Assembly (NCBI GenBank): GCA_023145955.1
Contig: JAGLDA010000083.1
Coordinates: forward strand, 1 to 31,725
DNA length: 31,725 nt
Direction of reading: 5' to 3'
Origin: Bacteroidales bacterium
Lineage (GTDB): Bacteria > Bacteroidota > Bacteroidia > Bacteroidales > UBA1556
The translations under genes were made by a program, and so were the position numbers. This document shows positions 30,287 through 31,725 of the stretch, in pieces. The notes under the pieces were generated by a model. The model was not told the origin of the DNA. It made no database searches and worked only from the letters and a program-made list of their open reading frames with translations. Numbering within the stretch: the first letter of the stretch is position 1; every line of letters starts with the position of its first letter.

Positions 30287-31725
30287 ATGAGATACATTAA
30301 ATTTTTAGTTGTACTACTGATGATAACAGGAAGTACATATGTGGCTAAAGCCAGTCACTATATGGGTGGCGAAATCACTTGGAAGTGTATTCCTACTGGA
30401 CAGCCAAATGCAGGTAAGTTCATTTTTACTATGAAAGTATATAGAGAGTGTGGAGGTATACTCTTTGGTACATCTCAACTTTTAACCTTTAGTGGTGGAA
30501 CTAATATTTCAATGCCTTTGCTTGCAGGTTGGCCAAAAGATTTATCACCAAATTGTAATATTGGTGGTTTTGGTGGTACATCAGTAACACAGATTACTTG
30601 TGCAGGTGCTGAAGCTAGTGGCGCAGATAATACAGGTGCTGTATCTGAGTATATATACCGCTCTGCTCCTACACAAATAAGTGGTGTGCCGCCTGCCTCA
30701 GGATGGACATTCTCTTGGGGGTCGTGTTGTAGAAATCCCTCTACTAACCTTAATGGTGCCCCTGCTTGGACTTTAAGGGCTAAAATGTATGCATATAATA
30801 ATACTAATACATACCCTTGTTTTGATAATTCGCCTACTTTTGCTGAGGTAGCACGTACTGTGATTTCTGCAGGATATCCTTTTGAATATAATCATAATGC
30901 TTTTGATGAGGAGTTGGATGTACTTCATTTCGAATGGGGACAACCGTTAGTTTCATTAGCAACGGGCGTTACTTATGCTCCTGGGTATTCTTATACTAAC
31001 CCTCTACCGAGTACAACACAAAACCCAAATAATGTTGCAGGTACTGTAGATCCTGATATAGGAACGATTTCGTTTACCTCATATACTACGGGTGCATTTG
31101 TTACTTCTGTAAAGGTTTCGGCATATAAGTGTGGTACATTGGTTGCTGAAATATGGCGAGATATTCAAGTGGTGATGCTTGTAGCAGGTGCTAATAATCC
31201 ACCTACTGTAAATCCTCCTTTAAATAATGGAACCACATTCTCAGATACTGTTTATGCTGGTGAGATTGTAGATTTTTATTTGAATGGTCAAGATATTCAA
31301 TTTTTGCCAGATGGTAATCCTCAAACAATGGAGATTCAAGCTACAGGGCCACAGTTTGGTAATTATGTTCCTGCAGCGGGTTCAAATCAGGCAACATTTG
31401 ATGATTCTCTTGGTTGTTTAGAAGCGCCATGTGCAACCTTAACTCCAGCACCTCACCCTTCAAACCCATTAACGGGATTGTTTGCAATTCAAACTCATTT
31501 TGTATGGCAAACGGAATGTGTTCACTTGGCAGCAAATAATGGCTGTGGTGTTACATCCAATATTTATAATTTTGTACTTAAAGTGCTTGACGATTTCTGT
31601 CCTGCACCAGCTATAAATTATAGTGTTATATCTATTACCGTTCTTCCAAAACCTACTATTCCTAGTCCTGGTATCCAATGTCTTTCTGTTGATCATACAA
31701 CAGGAGATGTGAATTTAGAATGGAG
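30287..31725 (+). CDS. Large secreted surface protein, 3' end beyond the window
   Basis: The first 479 codons of a gene that runs off the right edge with no stop. The product starts MRYIKFLVVLLMITGSTYVAKA (Sec signal peptide, residues ~1-22), then SHYMGGEITWKCIPTGQPNAGKFIFTMKVYRECGG, a Bacteroidota secreted-protein N-terminus shared with the protein at 10343-11791. Paired Cys (SCCRNPS, LGCLEAPC, NGCG) suggest disulfides. Near the edge, a fibronectin-III-like start (HTTGDVNLEW) appears. Such proteins usually end in a T9SS sorting domain, but that part is not visible here. It follows the M16-like gene by 9 bp, so it is probably part of the sigma-factor operon. Confidence 0.8.
   Translation, partial: MRYIKFLVVLLMITGSTYVAKASHYMGGEITWKCIPTGQPNAGKFIFTMKVYRECGGILFGTSQLLTFSGGTNISMPLLAGWPKDLSPNCNIGGFGGTSVTQITCAGAEASGADNTGAVSEYIYRSAPTQISGVPPASGWTFSWGSCCRNPSTNLNGAPAWTLRAKMYAYNNTNTYPCFDNSPTFAEVARTVISAGYPFEYNHNAFDEELDVLHFEWGQPLVSLATGVTYAPGYSYTNPLPSTTQNPNNVAGTVDPDIGTISFTSYTTGAFVTSVKVSAYKCGTLVAEIWRDIQVVMLVAGANNPPTVNPPLNNGTTFSDTVYAGEIVDFYLNGQDIQFLPDGNPQTMEIQATGPQFGNYVPAAGSNQATFDDSLGCLEAPCATLTPAPHPSNPLTGLFAIQTHFVWQTECVHLAANNGCGVTSNIYNFVLKVLDDFCPAPAINYSVISITVLPKPTIPSPGIQCLSVDHTTGDVNLEW

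Overview
The window looks like part of the chromosome of an AT-rich, anaerobically respiring member of the Bacteroidota. Evidence for this: type IX secretion sorting domains (type A on the protein at 10343-11791, a CHU_C/type B domain on the protein at 27871-28980), Bacteroidota -7 boxes of the form TAnnTTTG ahead of many genes, almost no Shine-Dalgarno sequences, DUF5723-like and LolD genes, and nested palindromic repeats typical of the phylum. The species cannot be named from the sequence.

Layout. 1-2045: pyrE, a Nudix hydrolase and lolD (housekeeping). 2040-7757: a three-gene minus-strand envelope operon (membrane-anchored DUF3352/propeller-like protein, lipoprotein, DUF5723-like outer-membrane protein). 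7758-8551: non-coding, with a 160-bp nested palindrome. 8552-10208: a conserved hypothetical gene, then a tandem duplication of tRNA-Glu plus rpsT. 10343-11791: a secreted T9SS protein. 11792-12379: non-coding, with a second MITE-like palindrome and a terminator. 12380-26702: a 14-kb sulfur-respiration island, all on the minus strand. 27327-31725: a plus-strand operon of ECF sigma factor, anti-sigma-like protein with a T9SS-type C-terminus, M16-like protein lacking the metal site, and a large secreted protein cut by the window edge.

The sulfur island has three transcription units. Two are paralogous modules of an octaheme cytochrome c (Otr, tetrathionate reductase family) followed by a cytochrome b fused to a cytoplasmic PAS domain; one of them ends in a rhodanese lipoprotein. 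The third is an eight-gene operon: a PsrA/PhsA-type molybdopterin reductase, PsrB-type ferredoxin, NrfD/PsrC membrane subunit, two half-size YeeE/YedE sulfur-compound transporters and three rhodanese-like envelope proteins. The inferred picture is quinone-linked reduction of tetrathionate, thiosulfate or polysulfide at the outer face of the inner membrane, plus handling and import of sulfane sulfur.

Most notable: two adjacent rhodanese-like proteins have lost the catalytic Cys (Ser and Gly in its place) yet end in a nearly identical basic arm closing in GGGCD. All four rhodanese proteins in the island end in Cys or Cys-Asp. This suggests a family of C-terminal-cysteine sulfur carriers, analogous in principle to the SoxY swinging arm. 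In addition, about 110 bp of untranslated leader is duplicated, once ahead of the molybdoenzyme gene and once ahead of the double rhodanese gene, with a conserved core that could be a structured cis-regulatory RNA.
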